Part shown: in pieces, positions 11,065 to 22,227 of the stretch
Layout: each line of letters opens with the position of its first letter
How positions within the stretch are numbered: the first letter of the stretch is position 1
Source of the DNA: Rosa chinensis
Lineage: Eukaryota > Streptophyta > Magnoliopsida > Rosales > Rosaceae
NCBI RefSeq assembly: GCF_002994745.2
Contig: NC_037091.1
Coordinates: forward strand, 30,692,612-30,756,611
DNA: 64,000 nt
Direction of reading: 5' to 3'
Notes under the pieces: model-generated
Databases searched by the model: none
What the model was told of the DNA's origin: nothing
The model's input: only the letters and a program-made list of their open reading frames with translations
Translations under genes and position numbers: made by a program

Positions 11065-12813
11065 CTACTGGGTATTTTGATTTGGCGGTAAGACATATTG
11101 CTCAACATTAGACTCACTATCGCTAGTACCAGTGGGTTGACATACCTCAAATGGATGATCTTCAGTACCAGGAAGTTGTGGGTCAGGGGTAGAAGTGATG
11201 GCAGGAGGGGCAGTTGTGTCTTCAACTGCAGTTTCAATGCTTGAGACTGGTGTCTGGACGTTTGGAGCCTCTGCTTCTGGAGGTGAGGAGCTGATGCTCT
11301 CAACTGGATCCGGCAAAGTGCCTCCTGCCTGTGCGACTTCTTCACTTTTTGATTCCTCCCCCTCTCCATGATACAGCTCTTCAAAATATGAAGTCTCCCC
11401 CTGAAGAGCTGTAGTTGAGGAGGAAAAATAACTCATGTCCTCAAAGAAAGTAACATCCATAGTGACATAGTACTTTCTGGTGGGTGGATGATAACACTTG
11501 TACCCTTTCTGATAACCGCCGTAGCCCACAAACACACACTTCAGTGCTCGGGCATCCAATTTAGACCTCTGGTTTTTAGGAATATGGACAAAAACAACAC
11601 AGCCAAAGACACGAGCTGGAAGATTATGAAAGGAAGGTAAGGAAACATGAGATGCAAGAACCTCAAATGGAATCCGTCCCTGAAGGACACTAGATGGAAG
11701 ACGATTGATAAGATGAGAGGAAGCATGAATGGCATCGCCCCAAAGATACTTAGGCATATGAGCACTAAAGAGAAGGGCACGAGCCATATCAAGTAAATGA
11801 CGGTTTTTCCTTTCAGACACTCCATTTTGTTCTGGTGTTTGTGGACATGTGGTTTGGTGAACAATCCCATGGGTTTTGAAAAACTCTTGGAAAGCATGAT
11901 TAACATATTCTCCCCCATTGTCAGAACGAAGAACTTTAATGGTGCTATGGTATTGTGTTTGAACAAGAGTACGAAAAGTTTGAAAAGCTGGAAAGACTTC
12001 ATCTTTGGTTTTAAGAAGAGCAACCCATGACAATCTCGTACAATCATCAATAAACAACACAAAATATCTCATACCAAACACAGTGGGTTCTCTAGAAGGT
12101 CCCCAAACATCAGAATGAATCAACTCAAAAGGAATAATACTTTTATTAGAAACACTAGGAGAATAAGTAGCACGATGACTCTTGGCCAAGACACATGTTT
12201 CACAATGTAAAGTAGACTCATCCACACCAATAAACAGGGTAGGCATGGTTTTTCTCATAAGACTAAAAGATGGATGCCCTAAACGGCGATGCCACAACCA
12301 AATTTCACTTAGCTTATCAGAATTCGAAGTCAAAGCGGTGCGGGACTGTGCTCCTGGTTTCTCCCCTGCGTATGTCTGATCCAGATGGAACAACCTGCCC
12401 CTCAGATATCCCCGACCAATTAACTCCCTGGTGAGAAGATCCTGAAAAATCACATACATAGGATAAAAGGTTATGGAGCATTTAGACTCAGTATTCAACT
12501 GGGGAACAGATATCAAGTGATGAGACAAGTCAGGCACATATAACACATTATGAAGTTCTAAAGTGGGAGTAATACGCACTGACCCTGACCCTAACACAGG
12601 AAAAGCCTCACCATTGGCATTGGTGACATAGGACACTGGTGGGGAAGACAATTCAGTAAAATATGATTTATCATAAGTCATATGGTCAGAGGCACCAGAA
12701 TCAATAATCCATGTATCAGAACCAACAAAGTTAGAAACCTTTAAAGCCATACCAATCTTACCCCGACCAGCTATAGAGGCTGTAGGAAGAGCCCCTCCTG
12801 CCGTATGATGATC
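11065..12813 (-). CDS. copia-1 protease and integrase
   Basis: Open in the same frame as gag after its stop; the first Met is at 12750. Order: copia protease active site WIIDSGASDHMTYD, GAG-pre-integrase with LWHRRLGHPSFSLM and CETCVLAKSHR, and integrase core (HSDVWGP, FIDDCTRLSW, RSDNGGEYVN, PEQNGVSERKNRH giving the D,D35E catalytic triad). It then runs into a Ser/Pro/Thr-rich linker. It ends at a TAG near 11065, just before the RT frame begins in a different phase, so pol is broken by a one-base shift there. Confidence 0.93.
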   Translation of the reverse strand, partial: DHHTAGGALPTASIAGRGKIGMALKVSNFVGSDTWIIDSGASDHMTYDKSYFTELSSPPVSYVTNANGEAFPVLGSGSVRITPTLELHNVLYVPDLSHHLISVPQLNTESKCSITFYPMYVIFQDLLTRELIGRGYLRGRLFHLDQTYAGEKPGAQSRTALTSNSDKLSEIWLWHRRLGHPSFSLMRKTMPTLFIGVDESTLHCETCVLAKSHRATYSPSVSNKSIIPFELIHSDVWGPSREPTVFGMRYFVLFIDDCTRLSWVALLKTKDEVFPAFQTFRTLVQTQYHSTIKVLRSDNGGEYVNHAFQEFFKTHGIVHQTTCPQTPEQNGVSERKNRHLLDMARALLFSAHMPKYLWGDAIHASSHLINRLPSSVLQGRIPFEVLASHVSLPSFHNLPARVFGCVVFVHIPKNQRSKLDARALKCVFVGYGGYQKGYKCYHPPTRKYYVTMDVTFFEDMSYFSSSTTALQGETSYFEELYHGEGEESKSEEVAQAGGTLPDPVESISSSPPEAEAPNVQTPVSSIETAVEDTTAPPAITSTPDPQLPGTEDHPFEVCQPTGTSDSESNVEQYVLPPNQNTQ

Positions 12814-13812
12814 TTATCCAGCCACTCCATAGAAATCTGGTTCTTGAACCAATTGAACAGCAGCTGCTCTCGCCTTAGGACGATAACCTTGCTTTTTAGG
12901 TTTAAGATGCGGGTGTAGTTTCCAACAAGTCTCTCTAACATGGCCAATATCATTGCAATAAGAACACTGAGGACGAGGGCGGTGGGCAAAAGCTGGCGGA
13001 GGTCCTTGTTGATGAAGTGGGACCGAAGGCTGCTGTTGGAGGAAAGGTGTTGGTGCTTGAATGGCGAGGCTAGAAACTTCAACTTGTGCATGTTTGAGAC
13101 TGTCCTGCTGAGATTCATCCTTACGAATATAGGTAAAAGCTGTGGTCAAGCTAGGAGGGTCTTGCATTCTAAGCAACTCTCCCTTAGCACTATTATGTGT
13201 TGCATCAAGTCCTCTCAAGAATGCATGAACCCGCTCAAGTTCCTTCTCTTTCTGGTACCATGCAATATCCTCCTGATTCTTGATCTTACAAGGACGCTTC
13301 TGATCAATTTCAGCCCACACATTCTTCAGCTTGGTAAAAAACACTGACACTGGTTGCCCATGCTGTTGCATTCCTGCAGCTTTACACATCAGTTCATGAA
13401 CCTGTATAAAATCAGACTCATTTGTATAGAGATCTCCCAGTGTCTTCCATATTGCCTCAGCGGTTTCACACTCCTCCACCATCTGTAGCACATCCTCAGT
13501 CATGGCTCGAAATAGAATTGACATTACAAACCCATCATCGTCTTCCCACTTAGCATAAGCTTCCACATCATCTTCACTAGGAGCCATGGTTGTTCCAGTC
13601 ACATGCCCCATCTTGTGTATCCCACGGAGATAAACAGACATAATCTTCTTCCATGTTCGGAAATTGGTACCGGTAAGTTTGGTACCCCCAAAAGATCCAC
13701 CTTCTGAGCTTTTTACAGACACTTCAACCTTCTGGACCTCACTGGTCTTAGAATTGGAACCCTGACCATCTTTCGTTTCTCCCATTGAAATAAGCAACAA
13801 CAATGCAGACAA
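12814..13812 (-). CDS. copia-1 gag (capsid and nucleocapsid)
   Basis: 332 residues. It matches the copia gag pattern: KLTGTNFRTWKKIMSVYL near residue 40-60, MTEDVLQMVEECETAEAIW around 105-125, then the UBN2-type central helices. A zinc knuckle CSYCNDIGHVRETC lies near residue 285. It forms virus-like particles in the cytoplasm. In intact copia elements gag runs directly into protease; here a TAA ends it after FYGVAG, and the same frame stays open afterwards to the protease, so the stop is probably a single nonsense mutation. Confidence 0.92.
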   Translation of the reverse strand: MSALLLLISMGETKDGQGSNSKTSEVQKVEVSVKSSEGGSFGGTKLTGTNFRTWKKIMSVYLRGIHKMGHVTGTTMAPSEDDVEAYAKWEDDDGFVMSILFRAMTEDVLQMVEECETAEAIWKTLGDLYTNESDFIQVHELMCKAAGMQQHGQPVSVFFTKLKNVWAEIDQKRPCKIKNQEDIAWYQKEKELERVHAFLRGLDATHNSAKGELLRMQDPPSLTTAFTYIRKDESQQDSLKHAQVEVSSLAIQAPTPFLQQQPSVPLHQQGPPPAFAHRPRPQCSYCNDIGHVRETCWKLHPHLKPKKQGYRPKARAAAVQLVQEPDFYGVAG

Positions 13813-14469
13813 ATCTCAAAGTAGGCAGCGGAAATAAGACAAACAGAAGGCTCCAAAAAATAATAGTAACAGATTTTTTTTTTTTTTTTTTTTTGTGGAA
13901 CCTGTTAGAATTGACTGGGTTGACCGAGTTTGAGATGAGTTGACTCACTGACCGAGTTGGGGCGAGTTGACGAGTTGGGGCGAGTTGACGAGTTGACTCA
14001 CTGAGGAGCAAACTCGGTCTGATAGAGCGATGGAGAACGCTGACAATCTGGACGACGTTGGCTGAAGAACGATGTTGGGTGGACTGCAACTGGACTGGGC
14101 TGCGACGAACTGGACGGAGAAGAGTGACGGCGGTCCCTGAAGACGAAGCCGATCGAAGATGAGCGCCGGCGATCGTGAACTGAAGATGAAGCCGAGCTGG
14201 ACGAGGATGAAGCCGATCTGGAAGGGAGACGGAGCCCGCGATCTGAACAGAGGGAGGCGGTCTGAACAGAGGGAGCCGGTGTGGCCGGGTGGACGGAGCG
14301 GACCTGGTTTGGATTGATCGGGAAAGAGCACCAGGTCGGTCTCTAAGGAGACGAAGACCAGTATTTGATGAAGACCGGAAAAAGACAAAACAAAACCCAA
14401 ACAAAGGGGTTTAGTTATGTATAAGTGTCTCGAAAAAAGAAAACTAACGAGACAAAGTCCTTTCGGATC
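13813..14469 (-). other. Untranslated leader of copia-1
   Basis: About 650 bp between PBS and gag. It contains a homopolymer of about 18 T on the plus strand (A on the sense strand) near 13875, and a short tandem array of gagttgacgagttggggc-like units at 13920-14005. Frames at 13748-14404 and 13945-14490 are Ser/Pro/Arg-rich and show no family resemblance, so I treat this as leader. Confidence 0.7.
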
Positions 14470-14484
14470 TTTGCTCTGATACCA
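14470..14484 (-). promoter_or_regulatory. tRNA-iMet primer-binding site of copia-1
   Basis: TGGTATCAGAGC follows the 5' LTR with no spacer. It is complementary to the 3' end of plant initiator methionine tRNA, the usual primer for plant copia elements. Confidence 0.92.
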
Positions 14485-14647
14485 AGTCAAATATAAGAAG
14501 ATTGAGAGAATGAATTGTCTGATATTCTATTCATCTCACTGTGGAGGTATATAAAGAAGATTACAAGAGTACAATAAGGTAAGTATTAACTACGAAATAA
14601 TTACAATATATTCTATTCCTAACGTTACGCTATGACTCACGCTAACA
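14485..14647 (-). repeat. 5' LTR of copia-1
   Basis: 163 bp, identical to the 3' LTR except for two extra bases (gatatt versus gatt). The CATGT duplication follows at 14648-14652. It holds the element promoter; on the minus strand a TATATA box lies inside it (complement of tatata near 14550). Confidence 0.95.
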
Positions 14648-14652
14648 CATGT

Positions 14653-17083
14653 TTCCCTCCTGAGTCTCTCTTCTTACTTTCTTCACAATTAGTTGGGACC
14701 TTTAACCCGGGCTTTACCTGTTGATCAGTAGCTATCTCTTAGTTCTTGATTTGCAGAAGATTATTGAGGGTTACCTCACAGTTGCAACGGCTGCATAGAA
14801 TCACAGCACTGGCCGGCGGTACTTTTGAAGTAGATGACGATGAGGCCTTCAAAGCCGGTGGCATTGTCATATCGTATGCATCCTCATCCTGACTGTCATA
14901 AACTGGCTCCCTCCTTTGGTCACGAAACATATACCTCCTTCGGGCCCTAGGATTAGACAAGTTCATATTAGGCCCATTCCTCCTGTGACCTCTTGGGAAG
15001 TTGACGTACACCATGTTAACTGGAAAAGGGTCGGTATCGACAAGCTGAGCTGGTTTGCTTGTATCTGGAAACTTCAGCTTCCCTTTTTCGATGAGATCCT
15101 GCAAAGCATCACGGTAAACCACACAATTGTTAGTAGAATGCTTCCATGAATTGTGAAATTTACAATAAGACTTATTTCTAGTTTCATTGGCCTTAGGTAT
15201 AACATGGCCGTTTGGCAATTTAATTACTTTCTCAGCAAGAAGTTGATCAAAAATTATGTCAGCTTTCGTGATATCAAAACTGTAAGTGCGGGTAGGTGTC
15301 AATCTTAAAGGTGTGCCATCTTTGGTATGGTAGGTTATCAACTGAGGTTTATCCTTGATTGGGTTTGTTGGCTTTGCAAGGGCTTTACAAACCACTGGTT
15401 TGTTTATAAACAATTCGGCAGCATTGATATCGGCCGAATCTTCTTCCTCGACCTTCAAACCTTCGAAATTGACCTCCATAGCATGAACAGTAGGATTCTT
15501 ATAATAAGTTCCTTTTGAGGCTGATCTAGCTTGAGTTTCTTCTCTGATGATTTCCTCGTATCTAGCCACGCTAGTGGTTAATTCAAAAATATCCCTAATA
15601 TCAACGCCTTCATATTTCTAGCGCAACTCGTAATTTAGACCTTGTTGAGCTATCCGGACAAACTCTAGCTACCCCAAATTAACTCTGCACTTGTTTCTTG
15701 GGGCCTTAAATCTATCTAAGAAATCTTAGGCTGATTCATGTGCTTCCTGATACATTTTTGCCAAATCGGCAACTGTGACTTCTGGTTCAGCTCGATAGAA
15801 TTGCTCATGGAAGGCTTTTTCCATGTCGGCCCAGTTTTGAATAGAATTAGGTGCCAAGTTAACATTCCACACATGTGCAGGGCCGGTCAATGAGTTTTCA
15901 AACCACTTCAGCTTCAAGTCATCATCTCTAGAGTGTTCGGCACACCGTGCTGTCAACCGAGAAATATGTGCTATAGTTGATTGGTAATCATCTCCACTGA
16001 AGAGAGGAAAGTCAGGAAATTTGAATCCCCTCAGATAATCTCTGTTTTCAACCCTTTTCGGATACGGTTTGGTGTATCTTGGCCTGGCCGTTCTTCTAGG
16101 AGCTGGCCCTACAGTTTCTTCACAAATTCTCCTAATTTCTTCGACTATCAACCCATTCCTCGGTGGGTTTTGTCCTCCTAAACCGTTGTTGTTATTTATC
16201 GGCTGTTGCACATAATTGTTGGCCATGCCAAACTGTTGTTGAGCTTGAAATGGTTGTCCACCAATTGGAAATTGAGCCTGAGGTTGTGGAATATAAGCAT
16301 GAGCTTGCTGCCATGGAGGTTGAAGAGCTTGGTTGAGTTGGCCTTGTTGATTTTGTATTAGCAAGGTTTGCAAAGTGTTCTGACCATTCACCATAGCCGC
16401 CATTGTTTGGTTCAGTTGCTCAAGAGAGGTTTGCAATCCTCTGATTGATTAGTTAGTATTCTCTCCCAAAACATTAGCTAACTGATCTACCAACGTTCTA
16501 TTGTTGATTTCCCCTCGGGCAGCCAGTTCATTTGTCTGCAATTTAAAAACCTCATTCAATACTTTGTACATATACTCGGCTGACACTCCGGCCGGTTCTA
16601 AATAATCAGCTTCTACAGTATCTCTAACTCTACCATCTCGTGCCGCATACACGATAGCACCAGGAGTGGCTGCACTATTTGAGGCACTCTGAAAAGCATT
16701 AAGTGGTGAGCCTCTAGACGAGCTTTCAGTAGATTGTCTGGCCAAAGCTGCTTCAGCGGCCGCTCGTCTCATGTCTTCTTGCCTTGCAGCGGCGTCGGCT
16801 ACCGCTGCTTGTGTAGCCTCCTGCCTTGCGGCTAGTTCAGCTGCTGCAGTCTTCGCTGCTTCTTGAGCTCTACGTTCATCGGCTGATTGCTCTCCGATGA
16901 AGAGTTTGAAGTTCCATTCCCACTTGACTCAAGTGACATTCTGACTGGAGTAAGATCGAGCTTCGGCCGTGATGGACAAAAAGTTGAATTATGTCTTGAC
17001 TCTCCACAGCGAAGACACTTCTTTCCCCTGTTTACACTGTATAGGTTGTCTTGTTTTTGTTGACTAACCTCCTTCCCTTGCAT
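14653..17083 (-). pseudogene. gypsy-1 gag region
   Basis: Four minus-strand frames in order. 16832-17083 has an N-terminal zinc knuckle CLRCGESRHNSTFC (CX2CX4HX4C). 16449-16772 is Ala/Ser-rich. 15726-16436 has the retrotransposon gag core, including FPDFPLFSGDDYQSTIAHIS and LTGPAHVWNVNLAPNSIQNW. 14739-15569 has a second zinc-binding stretch (CKFHNSWKHSTNNCVVYRD). Stops separate the frames (for example near 15600-15720 and 16437-16447). The gag core and the second knuckle are in the usual order for Tat elements; a CCHC knuckle upstream of the gag core is less usual. The start at 17083 is the first Met after the PBS. Confidence 0.82.
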
Positions 17084-17110
17084 TCAACCTTACTAATAAA
17101 ATAGTAATCT

Positions 17111-17136
17111 TGGGTCCCACTGGGCGTGCCAAAAGA
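17111..17136 (-). promoter_or_regulatory. Primer-binding site of gypsy-1
   Basis: Directly after the end of the LTR (minus strand, ...GGCAACA) lies TCTTTTGGCACGCCCAGTGG, running on into GACCC. This TGGCRCGCC...GTGGGAC form is the kind of PBS seen in Ogre/Tat-type plant elements. It would prime minus-strand cDNA synthesis. The tRNA was not identified by alignment. Confidence 0.65.
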
Positions 17137-18410
17137 TGTTGCCTCTGAAAATCACCTTGGCCTATACAGCCGAGGGATCAAGGAACAAATATCCTTCTCG
17201 ATGAATAGATTATGGAGCGTGCCAGCACACGGCCAGAAGGCCAAATGTGAAATTGTAGGTGTAGTGGGTAGATCTGACTTATCAAGCAATTGTTATCCGA
17301 GGAAGGAAATTATTCTCGGCTGATAGTTCGATGCCTCTAGATTAAGGACTTGATAGCTGAAGGTCGGGTGAGTTACGTGTGGTCATGAGAGTATGAGTAA
17401 ATATGAACTGTCTGGTCACAGGGCTTAGGTCAATTAATAGATCCAAGTAATAACAAGTAACCAAAAAGGTGAACTCGTAACGAATGAAATCTTCAAGATT
17501 AATAGCTACTATGAGACTACGAACAGTAAATAGCACGATCAAACAAGTAAAGCATAAAGACAATAAGGAGCAAATAAAAGATAATAACAATGAAACTGAA
17601 ATATGGAATGGCTGAAAATTATTAACTATTGTTTGAAAGAAAACAAAGAGAACAATTCAAAATCGATACTAGACTACAAGGAAAGTAAAGTAACTGAAAT
17701 TGTAACTAGCAGAGCAAACTAACTAAGGAACAAGCGGAAATTCTACCTAAGCAAAAGGTAAGACGAAAACAAGAAAAGCTTGATGGCTTGAGTTTCTGGG
17801 GTTGTGTCTGATGTCTTCTGTCGATGCTTCTATTTATATTGGGTGCTCTATGACTTGAACTGATCTCTTGGCTTTTTGAAGTTGAGTGGAATTCAGCCTC
17901 CTCTTGGCTCCGTGACTCTATCTTGATTTGGCTCCAATACTTATCGTCGGTTGACTTGACGCTGGATTCTATTTTGATCGGCTCTGAAGGTCATCATCCA
18001 CGGCTGTAATTAATCTTGAAGTAGACTATCTTGGATTGAACTCTCCTTATCAGCTAACGAACTTCAATTCGATTGAAATACTAGATCCCACCTCATCTTT
18101 ATCATTTATCAGCTTACTTTATCGATTAGCTATTATCCTCCCAAGTTGAGTTCAAGTTGGAAACTGACTAGAATGACTTGAACAATCGGCCGATGGGCTT
18201 TTAGATAATAAATCTCTTTTTTGAATTGATGACTACGGGCCGGCCGATAACTAAAAGCCTGACTATTATCTGACTCAACTAGGACTAACCAAAGTGTCCA
18301 ATAATTCATCGACCACCATTTCTAGCTGCCAGCCCAAATACTTGTTTAGCGGCTCATTGTAATTAGAAATCATTCAATAACTATGCACATTAGCTACGTC
18401 TGTGTGGCCA
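17137..18410 (-). repeat. 5' LTR of gypsy-1 (right limit approximate)
   Basis: Non-coding stretch whose minus-strand 3' end is ...GGCAACA at 17137, next to the PBS. Its 5' start cannot be placed exactly because the partner LTR is not in the window; the change to copia coding sequence at 18422 sets an upper limit. A candidate TG start is near 18412. It contains AT-rich blocks and repeated 'ggccgat' words but no open frame that looks like protein. Confidence 0.6.
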
Positions 18411-18421
18411 TGCAAATGTGG

Positions 18422-18767
18422 GTACAAACACACTTTCCATTTGTTCAAACTGAACAGGAATTAGCAGATGTGTTGACTAAAGGAGTTTCCGCCAAGGTGC
18501 TCCATGACTCACTTGACAAGTTGGGCATCCGTGACTTGTATGCTCCAATTTGAGGGGGAGTGTTAGCATGAGTCAATGTATCCTATTTAGAATATTCTTA
18601 TTCTATTAGGAATGTACTGATTGTATGCAATTAGGAATGTAATTATCCCTTTAATTGTAATTAGCACTTACCTAGTTAGTATATGTAACCTTGCTGTATA
18701 AATACCTCCTTGTGAGAAGAATAAAATTATCTCATCATTCTCTCAAATACATTCTTATTCTCAAGTA
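18422..18767 (+). mobile_element. copia-2: 3' end of pol, polypurine tract and 3' LTR
   Basis: 18422-18553 encodes the end of a copia polyprotein (FPFVQTEQELADVLTKG then LDKLGIRDLYAPI and TGA), close to the tail of copia-1. The polypurine tract TTTGAGGGGGAG (18549-18560) and an LTR starting TGTTAGCATGAGTC at 18561 follow. The LTR has a TATA-like 'tgtataaatac' near 18694. Its end is placed at about 18767, where sequence shared with the tandem synthetase repeats begins. Everything upstream of 18422 is missing, replaced by the gypsy-1 LTR. Confidence 0.85.
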
Positions 18768-19183
18768 TCTACACATTTCAGAATTCTAACATGAGCACTT
18801 TTGCCACCCATATTCAATAGACCCAAATATCATTTTGACAAAATAAAACCAGGAACTTTTTATAGGAAATAACATTTCATAAAGCAAGGATAAAGTACAT
18901 AACAGTGGACAAGAAATCAACTAGGAAGCCACAAGCTACACCAAAAGCAATTGCCCTACACATTTTGAAAAAGCAACTGCTGAAGTCAGTAAACAAGGAA
19001 GACATAAATTAAGCAATGTTTAAGCACCTTACATGCACACCCTAGAGCTACTCAGTTTATCACCCAAAATTTGCTATTTATCAACATTTACCACACTCAT
19101 TCCCAAAAACATAAATAAAGAAACACTGTAGAAAACAAAGGAAAGAAAGCCATAAATGTCAACAACTAAAAATAAAAATCAAC

Positions 19184-19262
19184 CTTCACAAAATCAGGAA
19201 CCCAATATGTCTGCTTGTTGTTTTCTAACAATTTTTCTTTCAACTGCTCCACCCGGATAAAC
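19184..19262 (-). pseudogene. Isoleucyl-tRNA synthetase exon, block A
   Basis: A single 79-bp exon equivalent to the third exon of block D, still open (FIRVEQLKEKLLENNKQTYW, VPDFVK) with intact splice signals. Blocks A and B share the same internal deletion, so one probably arose from the other. Confidence 0.8.
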
Positions 19263-20132
19263 CTGTAAGCAAAAGTAATACTTACTTAGGATGAGATTGC
19301 ACATTGAAATGTGAAATAAGAAAAACTAGTTACTGAAGTATCAAATATTCAAATAGAGACTTTATATTTATTTAAAAGTATATATATATATATAACAAAT
19401 TTAATCAAACAGAGTGTATAGAAATAAACAAGTAACACGAACTCTTCACTTAAAAATATTTATCGAAGTGCAGCTATGAAGAATGCATAAGAATTAATTA
19501 CCTCAACGAAAGCACCTACTAGTCTAGAATAGAAAAGTAATTTATATCTTTTAGTGGAGTACCAGCAAGCAAATAATTTAATTTCAGGCTTATTTTGAGA
19601 ACTAAGAAATTGGTGAGATCTGAAAATCATCTTATTGGAGTTCCATCTTAGTGCAAACACATTAAGTCTCAAAAGAAATTCTAGGGAATGGAAACCTTGA
19701 AACATAGGAACCAAATGTGAATTTTATGCCAATTTCTTTCAAACTAGGAACACTTTTGTGTTCAAATTTTTTCTATCGTTCTTAAGGATGGATGATGTGA
19801 GATCTACACATTACAGAATTCTAACATGAGCACTTTCGTCACTCGTATTCAATAGACCCAAATATCATTTTGGCAAAATAAAACCAGGAACTTTTTATAG
19901 GAAATAACATTTCATAAAGCAAGGATAAAGTACATAATAGTGGACAAGAAATCAACTAGGTAGCAATGTTTAAGCACCTTACATGCACAGCCTAGAGCTA
20001 CTCAGTTTATCACAAAAATTTGCTATTTATCAACATTTACCGCACTCATTCCCAAAAACATAAATAACGAAACACTATACAAAACAAAGGAAAGAAAGCC
20101 ATAAATGTCAACAACTAAAAATAAAAATCAAC

Positions 20133-20211
20133 CTTCACAAAATAAGGAACCCAGTATGTCGGCTTGTTGTTTTCTAACAATTTTTCTTTCAACTACTCCT
20201 CCTGGATGAAC
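20133..20211 (-). pseudogene. Isoleucyl-tRNA synthetase exon, block B
   Basis: A single 79-bp exon equivalent to the third exon of block D, with a TAG stop where Gln is expected (FIQEE then stop, LKEKLLENNKPTYW). Its block lacks the other two exons. Confidence 0.8.
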
Positions 20212-21132
20212 CTGTAAGCAAAAGTAATACTTACTTAGGATGAGATTGAACATTGAAATGTGAAATAAGAAAAACTGGTTATTGAAGTATCAAATATTCA
20301 AATAGAGACTTTATATTTATTTAAAAGTATATATATATATATATAAAGCAAATTTAATCAAACAGAGTGTATAGAAATAAACAAGTAACACGAACTCTTC
20401 ACTTAAAAGTATTTATCGAAGTGCAGCTATACTAGTCTAGAATAGAAAAGTAATATATATCTTTTAGTGGAGTACCAGCAGGCAAATAATTTAATTTCAG
20501 GCTTATTTTGAGAACTAATAAATTGGTGAGATCTGAAAATCATCTTATTGGAGTTCCATCTTAATGCAAACACATTGAGTCTCAAAAGAAACTCTAGAGA
20601 ATGGAAACTTTGAAACAAAGGAACCAAATGTGAATTTTGTGCCGATTTCTTTCAAACCGGGAACATTTTTGTGTTTAAAATTGTTTCTATCGTTCTTAAG
20701 GATGGATAATGTTAGATCTACACGTTACAGAATTCTAACATGAGCACTTTCGTCACGCATATTCAATAGACCCAAATATCATTTTGACAAAATAAAGTAG
20801 GAACTTTTTATAGGAAATAACATTCCATAAAGCAAGGATAAAGTACATAACAGTGGACAAAAAATCAACTATGAAGCACACAAGCTACACCAGAAGCAAT
20901 TGCCCTACACATTTTGAAAAAGCAACTGCTGAAGTCAGAAAATGAAGAAGACATAAATTAAGCAATGTTTAAGCACCTTACATGCACAGCCTAGAGCTAC
21001 TCAGTTTATCACCCAAAATTTACAATTTATCAACATTTACCACACTCATTCCCAAAAACATAAATAAAGAAACACTGTACAAAACAAAGGAAAGAAAGCC
21101 ATAAATGTCAACAACTAAAAATAAAAATCAAC

Positions 21133-22227
21133 CTTCACAAAATCAGGAACCCAGTATGTCTGCTTGTTGTTTTCTAACAATTTTTCTTTCAACTGCTCCA
21201 CCCGGATAAACTTGTAAACAGAAGTAATACTTACTTAGAATGAGATTGCACATTGAACTGTGAAATAAGAAAATGGTTTAACAAATATAGGTTTAACCGT
21301 TTATGTGCCCAGGTCAAGCCAAGGGTTCAACTACTGAACTTGTAATAAGTTCAAGCATGGATGTTAGAATTTGCTAAAAGAGAATCTAACTAGAAATCAA
21401 TTGACATGCGAAAAGACTGAGTTTTTAATCAAAATAAGAGTCCATAAAACTCAACTACAAGTAAAACCGAGTCAAATCTGCACTTACCAACTTGGAACAG
21501 CTCTTTGAATAAGTGGAGTGTTAGATCTTGGGCAATGGGGATAAGAATGCATAATGGTTCCAGACTTAACAAGCCTTCCTTTCCGCTGAGCATATATGAA
21601 GAGTGGCATCAGAACAATGGAGACAAACAACATATTGACATAGAATAAGTACAAATCATTTGAACAAATATATTACAATAAGACCAGAAATATATCCCAT
21701 CCTGAACAGAAGTCTGATTTCTACGTTTTTATTTTTTTGTTCTGCGGATCTATTTAACTTAAGACAACATCAGGAAGAGAAGCACTACTAAATATGAGGG
21801 GGGAAATTTACATATTTTTCAACGTAAAAATCCCAGGCTTAACACATGAAACTACTACTGAAAATTTCTGAATTACTTCTACAATTTCTTTTAGAAGTTA
21901 GAATGCCATCGTTTTCCTTGTTTGGTGCAGGTGTAGAGTTGGCATACATAAATAAGACTAGTAGATTGTACAAACATCACCAATCACTGCAGAGCATTGA
22001 CCGCACGGTCAATCCCATGCAATCAACACCTGAGGGCGTTTTAGATTTGTGTAATGTAAGTGAAAGACGTCTACATGTTTCTATATGTATATAAACTCTC
22101 TATACTGTCGTACCTTCAGTGCTTCAATAATATCTGTATCTGCATTTTTGACATAGCACTAGCTAAAGTCGGTAATTTTTTCAGTAAAGCATCCATCCTC
22201 ATCAACTGCTACAATCCAGGTCTCTCC
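21133..22227 (-). pseudogene. Isoleucyl-tRNA synthetase fragment, block C (three exons)
   Basis: Exons at 22114-22227, 21488-21585 and 21133-21211, the same lengths as in block D. The first exon has an in-frame TAG after EKITDFS, and the acceptor of the third exon has changed (caag in place of acag). It is therefore a decayed copy. Confidence 0.85.

Larger units (their letters stand above)
9284..14647 (-). mobile_element. copia-1: nearly intact young Ty1/copia element
   Basis: A 5364-bp element with short LTRs (9284-9444 and 14485-14647), 5-bp target duplication CATGT (9279-9283 and 14648-14652), tRNA-iMet PBS, polypurine tract TTGAGGGGGAG, and gag, protease, integrase, RT and RNase H in copia order on the minus strand. 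It sits inside gypsy-1 between gag and protease. The LTRs are identical apart from a 2-bp AT indel near position 40, so insertion is very recent. One stop between gag and protease and one frameshift between integrase and RT prevent a continuous polyprotein. Short LTRs plus iMet PBS suggest the Ale lineage. Confidence 0.95.
2252..18410 (-). mobile_element. gypsy-1: Ty3/gypsy element, Tat-type, interrupted
   Basis: Domains occur on the minus strand from right to left: 5' LTR (from 17137), PBS (17111-17136), gag with two zinc knuckles, protease, reverse transcriptase, RNase H, a second archaeal-like RNase H, and integrase. A plus-strand plant mobile domain ORF lies past integrase. The second RNase H and the antisense ORF are hallmarks of the Tat lineage. 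The internal part is about 9.5 kb once copia-1 (9284-14652) is removed. No 3' LTR is visible: sequence stops at 2251 where a family-A LTR begins. Many stops and frameshifts split the ORFs, so it is inactive. The right limit is approximate: the LTR merges into a copia 3' fragment near 18400-18422 and no target duplication can be matched. Confidence 0.85.

Noticed and set aside
13748..14490. Minus-strand ORFs of 218 and 181 residues
   Set aside because: They overlap each other, lie in the copia-1 leader and partly in gag in another frame, and have low-complexity Ser/Pro/Arg composition.
19460..19714. Minus-strand ORFs of 60-84 residues repeated at 19460, 20427 and 22719
   Set aside because: Their similarity to each other comes from the tandem DNA blocks; they fall in intronic sequence and have no splice or family support.
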